Positions 10,862-19,819 of a stretch of DNA of 59,838 bases are shown here, piece by piece. The position numbers and the translations under genes are program-made. Source of the stretch: an uncultured Thermoguttaceae bacterium (GTDB taxonomy: Bacteria; Planctomycetota; Planctomycetia; Pirellulales; Thermoguttaceae); assembly GCA_937951625.1 (NCBI GenBank), contig CALFBP010000087.1:1-59838 (forward strand). Reading direction: 5' to 3'. How positions within the stretch are numbered: position 1 is the stretch's first letter; each line of letters begins with the position of its first letter. Below the pieces are notes generated by a model. That model had not been told where the DNA came from. It searched no databases and was given only the letters and a program-made list of their open reading frames with translations.

Positions 10862-13800
10862 ATGGCTAAACCATTCGTCCGCGTCGATCTCTCCGATGCC
10901 GCCAGGGATTTCCAGCCCGTGGCCATCGAACCGGGCCTTGCCCTCCTGGACAAAGCAAACGCCAACAGCCGGCTGTGGTTCAAATGGCTTGGCCGGCTGG
11001 CGGCCGAGGCCGAGTGGGATGGTGAATCCGTCAAGTTCTTCGTTCAGGACGATCATGGCGGGCGGCTGGAAGAGGTCGTGGTCCAGCCGGTGAGCGAGGA
11101 GGACCTTCGAGGGCCGCTGAAGGAGGAGGTGGCCTTACTAGCCGAGCGTTTGGCCAAAGCGCGGGCCGATTCGCCGAGCGAGCGGCTGGTGTTGGGGAAG
11201 CTCCGCGAGGATTTCGCGGCGCTCGTCGATGATCCTAGCCGCCTGGATCGAGACTGCTTCTTCTTTCGTTACCGCGACCCGCAGCGTCGCTGGCGTTTGG
11301 TCTGGTGCGTGGGCTACCAACGCCGGGAGGCGGCCGCGGCCGCGGCGGTGATTTGTACGGACCCCGATTGCAACTTGCTTTTTGTCCGTCGTCCGGGCGG
11401 GAGCGCCCGCTGTCCGGGCTGCCGCGCCATGCCGCTTGTCGCCCCCGTGTCCCGCAGCAGGGCATGGCGTGCGGCCGTCGTGCTGTTGCTGTTGTTGGGT
11501 ATCGTGGCGGCCTTGCTGCTTTGGCGCCGTCCGGAACCCCAGGTCGCCGTCCAGCCGCCCGAAAGACCGGGCACCGCGGCTTTCTCAAAGGATTCGGCGG
11601 AAAAGCCCGAGGTCCCACAAGCTGAGCCGAGTAAAAAACCTGCGGCCCCTTCGCCGGAGGCCGTCGAGAAGCCCGCAGCCCAAGGTTCTTCTTCTCAGTC
11701 CGTCGAACAGCCTGCGTCCCCGGCCTCCTCAGCTCAGCCGATCGAAAACCCAGCGGCGCAGACTTCTCAACGCCAGTCCGTCGACCAACCCGCGATCGAG
11801 TCTCGTCGCGAACCCGCTGGAGAACCCAAGGAATCTGCACAAGCGTCAGGCCGCGCGGCCAGCCCGACTGTTGAGCACGCCAAGCCCTCGGAAGTGGCGA
11901 TTCTCAGCGATCAGGGGCCTTTGGTTCGGTTTCCTGTGGGCGCGGAGTTCGACGACTTCCGCGTGGAGGCCCGGTATGCCGACGGCTTTACCCGCATTGT
12001 CAACAAATCGGCAACGTTACGAACCACGGAAGAGGCCGCCTCGGCCCCGGTGAGTTTCTCCGGCGGCAAGATGCGAGGCGTGCATCCTGGCAAGACAACG
12101 GTTCAGGCCGAGTTCGGGGGAGTGACTTCGAAGCAAGGGCTGGAAGTCGAGGTGACCGAGTCGGCGGACGTGCAGGAGATTCGCCTGGTGCCCTCGCCGG
12201 TCGCCTTACGACCCGGCGAGTCGCTGCGACTGGCGGCCTTCGGCTACCGGGAAGGCAAATCCTTGGGCAGCATTAGCGACCTTGCCAGTTTGACCTGGAA
12301 ATCCAGTGACGAGTCGGTGGTAGGCATCGCCGGGCCGGTTGCCACAGCCAAACGCCTGGGACAAGCCAACATCACTGCCCAGCTTGGGTCGGTCACCAGC
12401 CGCCCAGCAGAGATCACGGTGGCGGAAGGGCGGGCCGCAGCATTGCGCGTCGAGCCTACGGCGCTGCGCATTCGTGTGGGGGAATCAGTGCCCGTTGGGG
12501 ATGGCCTCCGCGTGTTGCGAGGCGAATTGGACGTCAGCCGTCAGGCAGCGGTGGAGTCTTTGTCTCCCGCGGTTCGCTATGATCCCGAGAGGCACTCTTT
12601 GATCGGAACGTCACCGGGCCGCTGCGTCGTGCGCTTCGCGTATGGCGATCAAGCGGCTTCCGCCCTCGTCGAGGTGGCCGCCGCCTCTTACGGCGAGGGC
12701 CAGGTCTCGATCGAGCCGGCCTCGGCCGTGTTTTCGGTGGGCCAAGCCATTCCTTTGCGGGTGTTTCTGACAGAACCGGGCGGGCGGCGTGTGGATCGAA
12801 CCAGCGCGGCCACGTTCCGCAGTTCGGCCCCCGAAAAGGTGCAACTCTTGGGCGACTCGGCCTGTGCCCTCGCCCCGGGCGAGGCTGAGATCACCGCTTT
12901 TCTCCCTGAATCCAAGACCCCCGGCCGCGCCAGGATTCGCGTCGACAACCACCCCATCACGGACCTCGTGCTGGAACCTTCGCAAATCGCCGTGGCGGTG
13001 GGCGATCGGGCCCGGCTCTGGGTCCTAGGGCAGTCGGTTAGCGGACTCCGCGAGTTGTTTCCACAAGACCGACTCGTCATGCGTGCCACTGGCGCATCGC
13101 CCAATGCCATCCGAATCGTCGGTTCCGAGCACGTCGAAGGAGTGCGTCCCGGCGACGCCATAGTGGAAGTGATTTGGTCGGGAAAACTTCGCCGCGAGGC
13201 CGCGGTCGTGGTGACCGAGGGAATATGGAGCGACCTGGCCATCGACCCGAGCGCAGCCACCCTACATCCCCGGCAACAGCTTGTGTACTCAGTGACCGGG
13301 GTACGCGGCGGTCGGCGCCGGAAGATTGGCCCCAACGATGGGCTGAAGCTTTCGGTCGCCGACCCGAAAGTGGCCGAAGTCGTCGCGGAAGGGGTGGTGC
13401 AAGGCTTGGAGGTCGGTCAAACGCGGGTGGTTGCCGAAGTCGGTGCCACGCGTGCGGAGTCGGTCCTGAATGTTGTCGCGGGCAGCGGTTCCTCGGGACT
13501 GGTGGTAACAACGCCCGGCGTCGGACTGCCGGTCACCGAGCCGGACGGAACCGCTTATATCGTTGGCCCTGAAGGGCAGGTAGAACCGCCTTGGTCCGAG
13601 GCGGGGTTGTCGGGGACGCCGGGACCGTCCCGCGACCCCGCGCTTGTACCCTCCAATGAACAACTTTGGATCGAGCCACGTCGGGCTACGTTGGGAGTGG
13701 GCGAGACCACGCCGCGATTCGCCGTCATGGCTCAAGCGCCGGGCGGTTCGCCAAGGGAAATCCAAGCGGTGATTGAAAGCGTCGATCCGCGGGTACTTGC

Positions 13801-14236
13801 CGCGGTCGAAGGTTCGCCGGGCCGCTTCTCCGCGCTGCGGATGGGCAGCACTCAGGTGCGCGCCGCCGTGGGGAATCGCACCGTCCTCGCCGACGTAGCG
13901 GTGACAGGGGCCCGATTCGACGTCATTCGCACCGGGATCGCTTCGCTGACGGACACCGATTTCCGCGTCCACGCCGAGATCACGGCAGTGGGCACGGATG
14001 GCGCGCTGGAGTATCGGGTCTTTCGGGCGGGCGAGGCGCCCCCGGCGAACTGGGTCCCGTCGGAGGTGGTGGAGGGTCAGCGCCGCGTGGTTTTGGAAAG
14101 CCCGCGCATTCCCATTGGCCCGCCTTCGGCGGTGTATCGCCTCACCTTCGAGGCCCGCGATCCCGTCACCGGCGTCGTGCAGCAATATCCGTTCACGTTC
14201 CGGCTCGCGCCGCAGATAGAGAGAGCGGACCCATAG
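10862..14236 (+). CDS. Zinc-ribbon, single-TM, Big2-repeat membrane protein
   Basis: A 1124-residue protein, first of a five-gene locus. Residues 1-160 are a soluble domain I do not recognise. A four-Cys zinc-ribbon-like motif follows (C165, C170, C184, C187), then one transmembrane helix at 203-221. Residues 228-340 are a Pro/Ser/Gln/Glu linker with repeated QSVEQPA-like units. The rest has roughly seven Ig-like Big2 repeats, recognisable by a V-P-S-x-x-x-L-x-x-G-x-x-x-x-L spacing at about 438, 526, 614, 698, 789 and 933, and a final beta domain. There is no signal peptide, so I infer N-terminus in the cytoplasm and Big2 stalk in the periplasm. Its stop codon directly abuts the next start, indicating translational coupling to the SrfC-like gene. 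Confidence 0.75.
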   Translation: MAKPFVRVDLSDAARDFQPVAIEPGLALLDKANANSRLWFKWLGRLAAEAEWDGESVKFFVQDDHGGRLEEVVVQPVSEEDLRGPLKEEVALLAERLAKARADSPSERLVLGKLREDFAALVDDPSRLDRDCFFFRYRDPQRRWRLVWCVGYQRREAAAAAAVICTDPDCNLLFVRRPGGSARCPGCRAMPLVAPVSRSRAWRAAVVLLLLLGIVAALLLWRRPEPQVAVQPPERPGTAAFSKDSAEKPEVPQAEPSKKPAAPSPEAVEKPAAQGSSSQSVEQPASPASSAQPIENPAAQTSQRQSVDQPAIESRREPAGEPKESAQASGRAASPTVEHAKPSEVAILSDQGPLVRFPVGAEFDDFRVEARYADGFTRIVNKSATLRTTEEAASAPVSFSGGKMRGVHPGKTTVQAEFGGVTSKQGLEVEVTESADVQEIRLVPSPVALRPGESLRLAAFGYREGKSLGSISDLASLTWKSSDESVVGIAGPVATAKRLGQANITAQLGSVTSRPAEITVAEGRAAALRVEPTALRIRVGESVPVGDGLRVLRGELDVSRQAAVESLSPAVRYDPERHSLIGTSPGRCVVRFAYGDQAASALVEVAAASYGEGQVSIEPASAVFSVGQAIPLRVFLTEPGGRRVDRTSAATFRSSAPEKVQLLGDSACALAPGEAEITAFLPESKTPGRARIRVDNHPITDLVLEPSQIAVAVGDRARLWVLGQSVSGLRELFPQDRLVMRATGASPNAIRIVGSEHVEGVRPGDAIVEVIWSGKLRREAAVVVTEGIWSDLAIDPSAATLHPRQQLVYSVTGVRGGRRRKIGPNDGLKLSVADPKVAEVVAEGVVQGLEVGQTRVVAEVGATRAESVLNVVAGSGSSGLVVTTPGVGLPVTEPDGTAYIVGPEGQVEPPWSEAGLSGTPGPSRDPALVPSNEQLWIEPRRATLGVGETTPRFAVMAQAPGGSPREIQAVIESVDPRVLAAVEGSPGRFSALRMGSTQVRAAVGNRTVLADVAVTGARFDVIRTGIASLTDTDFRVHAEITAVGTDGALEYRVFRAGEAPPANWVPSEVVEGQRRVVLESPRIPIGPPSAVYRLTFEARDPVTGVVQQYPFTFRLAPQIERADP

Positions 14237-16795
14237 ATGGCATTCCCTGACGAACGCGATCGCACCCTGATTCGCCGGGCGGAGCAGTTGGAGAACCTGG
14301 CCAATGCTTTGTGCCAGTGGCTGGGGGACTTCAACCCTAAGCGCCGAAATGCGGACCTGCTTCCTGTGCTGGAGGAAGATGAATTCGAGGTGCTCCAATT
14401 GAGGCGGCGGGCAAGCAGCCTGTACACGTCGTCCCGCGTGCCTGTGGCGGCGGCCGTGTATGGGGCGTCGCAGGTCGGCAAGAGCTTGTTCATCGGGCAG
14501 GTGCTCAAACCGCACAGCGAGGCCTATAGCCCCTTGGGCCGCGACGAACAGTACGGTCCGCCGGCCTATTACAAGGACTTATCCTTCACCGCAGACCTCA
14601 ATCCCCAGTGCGGTTCCAACGAGGCCACGGCCTTGGTGACGCGCTTCACGACCAAGGACCGTGTTACGGCAAGCGTCGCGCCGGAATACCCCGTGATGGT
14701 CCGCGCGTTGACACGAGCGGAATGGCTTCGGGTGCTGGCGCGTGGGTTTCAGGTCGAGTGCAGGACCCCGTTGCAAACGTGGCAAGCGAATCAGTTGGAG
14801 GAATTGTTCGAGAAACTGTCGCGGCAGCACCCTGCGGTGCAAGTCGATCGGCAATGGCGCATGGACCTTTTGGACGCCTATTCCTACATGCGCACGGTCG
14901 ATCCCCGCGGCTTTCCCGCCCCGGAGGCGGTCCTTAACGGCCTGTTGAGCCGCTATCCGCTCTCCGACGAGGGATGCGTGGCGGTGGCGGCGCGGCTGTT
15001 CTGGGACGATTGGCCCTCGCTGACCGGCCTGTTTTTGCGGATCGCCGGTTTCCTGGAGCGGATTTCCATTGGGGACCACGATCCGGGCATCTTCTTGCCG
15101 TGGGCAGGTGTTCGGTTTTTGCTCGACAGTCAGCGGGCCAAAGTCCACGAACGGCAGACCTCGAAGGTTTTTTCCCGGGTGGACTGGGCTGATTTCTATC
15201 TGACGGAGCGCAACGGCTGGTACGTTCTGGATTATCGGCCGGGAACCGGCGGCGGCACCGAGGACCTGGCAATGATTCAGGCCGGGATGCTGGAACTGAT
15301 CATCCCAGTTTTGCCACACCGCCTGCACGACGACTGGCGCAAGGTAATCGAGCAGATGGATTTTCTCGACATCCCTGGCATGCGCGCGGTGCGGGCCGGC
15401 GTCGAGCGGGGCAAACGCGAATCGGCCGAAACCCTCGACGAGCAGATGGAAATCGTCAAACGGGGCAAGGTCTCCTACCTCTTCGAACGTTACACCGACG
15501 AACTGCAAATCCAGACGCTGCTGTTGCTTTCCCGATTCGGCAATCTCGAAGTCAAGGCGCAGATGAAGTATCACGTCGAAAAGTGGGGCCGGGCCCGGTA
15601 CGGCGCGACGGTTTGGCCCAACCGCGTCTGCGACGAAATTCCCGCCCTGTTCATCGGTTTGACCGGCATCGACGACGAATTCCGCAACCACGCCGACTAC
15701 GCCGACAGCAAGCTTTACGACCGCCGCCTGGGGGAGTTGGTCGACACGCTCGGGGCGGTGATGAACGATTTTGGCGGCAAGGGACTCCCCTTCACCAACG
15801 TCTATCCCATTCGTTACCCCGGCACGTGGGACACGACCGAGGCCCAGCGTCAGGCCAGCGATCCCGAGAAGTGGGTTCGGGCTCGCAAGGCCTTTCTCGA
15901 ATCCGAAAAGGTGCAGCGCTACGTCCGCTCTCCGGACCAGCGTTGGGACGCGGCCATGCGGGACAAGGACGGGGGCTTGTCGCTGATCGCCAACGGCATC
16001 CGCGCGGTGACCACGGCCGACGCCAAACAGGACGAACTCCAACGCCAAATCACCGAGGTCCACAACCGGCTATTGCAATTGGCCCGCGGTTGGCGCGTCG
16101 ATCCCGACGTCAATCTCGATCGCGAGAAACGCATGGCTGTCGCTCGAAAAATCCTGGATTGGATTCGCGAAGACGAAAACGCCGTGTATCCGCGGGTGTA
16201 TGCGATCCAGGAATCGCTCGCCACGCGCGAGGGCGACGAACTTCCCGTGGCCGACTGCGCCGAGTTGGTCAGCCGGCGTCTGGGCGATCCGCTGGCCCGG
16301 CAGCTTCGCGAGTTTTTGCACCGTTGGGCCACGGTCGATGTTCCCCGGCGGTGGGAGGCCTACACGGCCTCGCACGTTGACGGTTCGCCGTGGCTGGAAG
16401 GCGGCGAGCTGAACACCTTCGCCCGCTTCCTCCGCGATTATCTGCTCACCGAGGAGGTGTTCAACGAACTTGCCAGGCGCTTGGAGCCGGTGGTGGAACT
16501 CAGGACCCGAGACGAGGCCGCCCGCCGCCGCGCTCGACGCAAATATGTGCGGATCATCCTCAATGATTTCCTTCTCAACCCGGGACCGAGCGCGGCGCCC
16601 CTCTCGGCTGCCGGGACCACCGAGGAAGCGGACCCGGCCGAGGACGACTTCGACCGCTTCGGGTTGATGGCCTCGTTCGTCGCGCGCTGGGCCCGAAGGC
16701 TGCCCGAGGCCCTCGCCCGCGGCGCCGGCGAACACGTCACCATCCCCCCCGGCAATGAACAACTCGCAAAGATCCTGGAGCCGTTCGAAAGTTGA
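14237..16795 (+). CDS. SrfC-like P-loop NTPase
   Basis: An 852-residue cytoplasmic protein with a Walker A motif GASQVGKS at residues 76-83 and a DIPG box near residues 377-380 (FLDIPGMRAVRAG), the layout of a GTPase-like switch. The region after the P-loop (YYKDLSFTADLNPQCGSNEA) and the long helical C-terminus resemble the putative virulence factor SrfC family (Virul_fac). I infer the relationship from motif order, size and the SrfB-like neighbour. The function of SrfC is not established. The start abuts the preceding stop (TAGATG), and the next gene begins 10 bases after its stop, so these three form a tight operon. It probably binds nucleotide and drives conformational change; GTP versus ATP is not decidable here. 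Confidence 0.72.
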   Translation: MAFPDERDRTLIRRAEQLENLANALCQWLGDFNPKRRNADLLPVLEEDEFEVLQLRRRASSLYTSSRVPVAAAVYGASQVGKSLFIGQVLKPHSEAYSPLGRDEQYGPPAYYKDLSFTADLNPQCGSNEATALVTRFTTKDRVTASVAPEYPVMVRALTRAEWLRVLARGFQVECRTPLQTWQANQLEELFEKLSRQHPAVQVDRQWRMDLLDAYSYMRTVDPRGFPAPEAVLNGLLSRYPLSDEGCVAVAARLFWDDWPSLTGLFLRIAGFLERISIGDHDPGIFLPWAGVRFLLDSQRAKVHERQTSKVFSRVDWADFYLTERNGWYVLDYRPGTGGGTEDLAMIQAGMLELIIPVLPHRLHDDWRKVIEQMDFLDIPGMRAVRAGVERGKRESAETLDEQMEIVKRGKVSYLFERYTDELQIQTLLLLSRFGNLEVKAQMKYHVEKWGRARYGATVWPNRVCDEIPALFIGLTGIDDEFRNHADYADSKLYDRRLGELVDTLGAVMNDFGGKGLPFTNVYPIRYPGTWDTTEAQRQASDPEKWVRARKAFLESEKVQRYVRSPDQRWDAAMRDKDGGLSLIANGIRAVTTADAKQDELQRQITEVHNRLLQLARGWRVDPDVNLDREKRMAVARKILDWIREDENAVYPRVYAIQESLATREGDELPVADCAELVSRRLGDPLARQLREFLHRWATVDVPRRWEAYTASHVDGSPWLEGGELNTFARFLRDYLLTEEVFNELARRLEPVVELRTRDEAARRRARRKYVRIILNDFLLNPGPSAAPLSAAGTTEEADPAEDDFDRFGLMASFVARWARRLPEALARGAGEHVTIPPGNEQLAKILEPFES

Positions 16796-16805
16796 CGGGT
16801 TGCCC

Positions 16806-19634
16806 ATGGCCGATGTGAAACAGTCCCTTCCCACGCACGTCCTCTTCGCCAACACGGGGGTGCAAATCATCGCGGTTCCCTTGCGGGGCGGCGTCCGCTA
16901 CAGTTCCGCCCAAATCGGCTATGGGTGGCAGCGCTGCTGCGTCGCTTCGCCGAACCCGAAATCCAAACCCCAGCAAATTCCCTTCGTTCAGTGGCAGATC
17001 ATCCAGTCGCAGGCGTCCAGGCTGTTTTTCGCCGTCGATACGACGTGCGGCCCGGCGGAGGAAGGCTATTTCAGCCAGGCCGAAACGCTGGTCAGAGACT
17101 TTACGCTTCGTGTGGAGAATCTCTTGGACCTGACCGGCTCGCCGCTCAAGGGCGTGCCGGCGATCGAGGTCTGCATCCGGCCGGCGGCGGCGACGGCCGG
17201 CGACGCCAAGGGCGTCCACCTCGTGGTCGATTTCGGCAACAGCCGCACCGGGGCACTGCTTGTGGAAATGAGCGGGGAAGTTTCGCAGCAGCCGTTGATG
17301 CTTCCCTTCGAATTGATCAACCGCTACCACCTCGACGCCTGGAACGAGCAGGGCGAATTCTTGATCAGGCCGGCTGCCCGTTGGTTCTCTTCCAAAACCC
17401 ATTGGTGCAACACGCCCTATTTGCCTCCCTTGCCGCAGAAACGCGTGGAATACCGGGTGATCGAGGAGGAGCCTCGCGCGGGTTGGTTTGGCCGCACCAA
17501 GGGTGGGCCGAAACAAGTCAAGGTGGAAGTCGTGGCCACGCCGCCATTGTTCGATGACCTGTCGATGGTCCGGATGGGCCGGGAAGCGGAAGACGTGCTG
17601 CAAGTGATGCGGGCCGAGGGCGACATCCGCACCGGCGTCAGCTCTCCGAAACGCTACCTTTGGGCCGACGACGCCAGTTGGCTCGAAGGGGCCAACTGGT
17701 TCATGGCCGATCCCACCGACCGCTGCCAGACGGGCGCGTACGCAGCGCCGCTCCAGGGCCCTTACCTCCGCTTTCTCCATGAAGACGACCGCGATTTCCT
17801 GCTAAGCGACGACCCGCTTCAGGAGAGCGATTTCGCCTCAGAAAAGCCGGTCAAGCCCCGCCATGCCCCCCGCGCCTTGATGACCGCCGCGCTGTATGAG
17901 CTTTTGTGCCAGGCCTACACCTATGTGAACTCGGCGGCGTATCGACAAGCCTCGGGCGATGCCAGTCGTCCCCGGGAAATCCGCACGCTCACGCTCACCT
18001 ATCCCAGCGGCATGATCCACGAGGAATTCAAACGCCTGGAGGCCCAGGCCCGCAAGGCCATCGCCATTTTCGCGGCGACGCTGGGCAAGAGCCAACGGTC
18101 CCGGCCGGAATTGAACCTGAGCATCGACGAAGCCAGCGCGGTGCATTTGACGTACATCTGGAGCGAATTGTTAATGTTGGGGCAGGACCCGCGGCTATGG
18201 TTCGCGGCGATGCGTCGGGAAGGAGCGCGGCCGAGATCCACGAGCGCCGTCCCGTCGCCACCGCTTGCCCCGCCGTCTGCCCTCCGTCGCCCAGGCCCGA
18301 CGGGGCGCAGGCCGGGTCTGCCTTCCCGGCTGGGGGGGCGGGAGGAAGAAATCGGCGACGCGGGCGACGAAGTCCGCATCGCCTGCATCGACATCGGCGG
18401 CGGCACCAGCGACCTGATGATCGCTCGCTACCGTTTCGAATCAAGAATCGACGATTACGTGCATGGCGAAGTGCTGCACCAGGACGGCATTTCCTTGGCT
18501 GGCGATCAACTGGTCAAGCGTCTTTTGGAGGTCGTCATCGTCCCCCACTTCGCCCGCGCCCTCGGCCTGGAGGAGGAAGACGCGGTCTTTCTTTTCGGGC
18601 CTGAGGTGCCGCGAAACCGCGCCTTCCGCGCCCAACGGCTCCAGTGGATGAATCGGCTCTTCGTGCCGCTCGCCCAGGCCTACCTCAACAACGCGGTGGA
18701 CGACGTCCGCGACGTGCCGGTTTCGCACACCGATCCCGAGATCGTCGATCCCGCGGTTCTCGAATCCCTCCAGAAAGTGTTCGACAAGATCAAAGGGCCG
18801 GGTTACTACAACGCCCAGCAGGAACTCGGCCTGTATTTCACTCCCGATGTGTTCGAGGCCGTCGTTCGCGACGTGTTCGATGAGTTGCTGTTCGACTATT
18901 GCCAGCGATTGGTGCAGCACAACGTGGACGTGGTGCTGTTGGCCGGCCTGCCCTCCAAGCTCAAGGTGCTTCAGCAGTTGGTGCGGACCTACCTGCCCTT
19001 GCCGCCGTCGCGGATCGTGCCGATGGATCAGCATTACGCGGGCAACTGGTATCCTTACCAGGACGAGAGCGGTCGCAATCCCGGGGTCATCGTGGATCCC
19101 AAGAGCCCGGTCGTGGTCGGCGCGGCCATTCACTTTCTGGCTCGCAACGGCATGTTGCCGCAGTTCAAATTCAACATGAAGGGCCGCCAGGGCGAAAACA
19201 GTTACTACTGGGGCGTGATGAGCAGTGCCACCTCTGGCATTCGCCGTGAACGGATCCTTTTCGAGCCTTCCGATTCGGCTTCCAAAGAGGAAATCACCGA
19301 GTTTTCCACGGCCTCGCAGCGCGTGATCATTGGGCGAAAGATGAGCCCGAATGAGCAGGCCCAGGCTTCGCCCGTCTACCTGTTGAAAATGGACGCCAAG
19401 GATCGCATTGGCGAAACCCACGTCGTGGTCAAGATCAAACGCCGCCGGCCAGATCCAAGCCGAGAGGAATCGCTCGAGGTCATCTCGGTGAACGGAACGG
19501 TAGCGGGTGAGGCGGCCGTGCTCGGCGAAAATGTTCATTTCATGTGGCGGACTCTGGCCGACGAACGCTATTATCTCGACACCGGAGGCTTGGACAACAT
19601 CGAATGGAACTTTGCTGGTTTGCTGAGCAGGTGA
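16806..19634 (+). CDS. SrfB-like actin/Hsp70-fold ATPase
   Basis: A 942-residue protein carrying the three signatures of the actin/Hsp70/sugar-kinase fold: phosphate-1 VDFGNSRTGALLVEM (about residue 140), phosphate-2 IDIGGGTSDLMIARY (about residue 526) and an adenosine-type loop VVLLAGLPSKLKVLQQLV (about residue 709). Size and motif order match SrfB of enterobacteria, encoded beside SrfC as here. A Pro/Arg/Gly-rich stretch at about residues 470-520 interrupts the fold just before phosphate-2 and looks like an insertion. I chose the ATG at 16806, 10 bases after the previous stop; an in-frame ATG at 16755 would overlap. It is probably an ATP-driven partner of the SrfC-like protein; the biological role is unknown. 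Confidence 0.78.
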   Translation: MADVKQSLPTHVLFANTGVQIIAVPLRGGVRYSSAQIGYGWQRCCVASPNPKSKPQQIPFVQWQIIQSQASRLFFAVDTTCGPAEEGYFSQAETLVRDFTLRVENLLDLTGSPLKGVPAIEVCIRPAAATAGDAKGVHLVVDFGNSRTGALLVEMSGEVSQQPLMLPFELINRYHLDAWNEQGEFLIRPAARWFSSKTHWCNTPYLPPLPQKRVEYRVIEEEPRAGWFGRTKGGPKQVKVEVVATPPLFDDLSMVRMGREAEDVLQVMRAEGDIRTGVSSPKRYLWADDASWLEGANWFMADPTDRCQTGAYAAPLQGPYLRFLHEDDRDFLLSDDPLQESDFASEKPVKPRHAPRALMTAALYELLCQAYTYVNSAAYRQASGDASRPREIRTLTLTYPSGMIHEEFKRLEAQARKAIAIFAATLGKSQRSRPELNLSIDEASAVHLTYIWSELLMLGQDPRLWFAAMRREGARPRSTSAVPSPPLAPPSALRRPGPTGRRPGLPSRLGGREEEIGDAGDEVRIACIDIGGGTSDLMIARYRFESRIDDYVHGEVLHQDGISLAGDQLVKRLLEVVIVPHFARALGLEEEDAVFLFGPEVPRNRAFRAQRLQWMNRLFVPLAQAYLNNAVDDVRDVPVSHTDPEIVDPAVLESLQKVFDKIKGPGYYNAQQELGLYFTPDVFEAVVRDVFDELLFDYCQRLVQHNVDVVLLAGLPSKLKVLQQLVRTYLPLPPSRIVPMDQHYAGNWYPYQDESGRNPGVIVDPKSPVVVGAAIHFLARNGMLPQFKFNMKGRQGENSYYWGVMSSATSGIRRERILFEPSDSASKEEITEFSTASQRVIIGRKMSPNEQAQASPVYLLKMDAKDRIGETHVVVKIKRRRPDPSREESLEVISVNGTVAGEAAVLGENVHFMWRTLADERYYLDTGGLDNIEWNFAGLLSR

Positions 19635-19641
19635 GGAAGTT

Positions 19642-19761
19642 TTGAAAGTGGTAAGCGAATCGTTGGGAGGGCTGGGGGCGGCGCCGGGCGAAGCGGTTCC
19701 CGCTGTCGCCTCGGCCTCCTTCAGACGCAGCCTGCCCATCCGACAAAGCTTGGCCTGCTAG
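19642..19761 (+). CDS. Possible 39-residue small ORF
   Basis: Seven bases after the SrfB-like stop a TTG follows a GGAAG ribosome-site-like stretch and opens 39 codons ending TAG (beginning KVVSESLGGLGAAPGEAVPA). It sits in the otherwise empty 185-base gap inside the five-gene locus. The composition is Ala/Gly-rich and I recognise no family, so it may equally be spacer sequence. Confidence 0.2.
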   Translation: MKVVSESLGGLGAAPGEAVPAVASASFRRSLPIRQSLAC

Positions 19762-19819
19762 CCGACCCGTGCGCCGCTACGCGGGCTGGAGGGGCGACGT
19801 TTTCTTTGGAGTTAAAGCG

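Noticed and set aside
14579..16063. 494-codon frame opposite the SrfC-like gene
   Set aside because: It mirrors the codon structure of the plus-strand gene and contains no recognisable domain; the P-loop protein is the real product.
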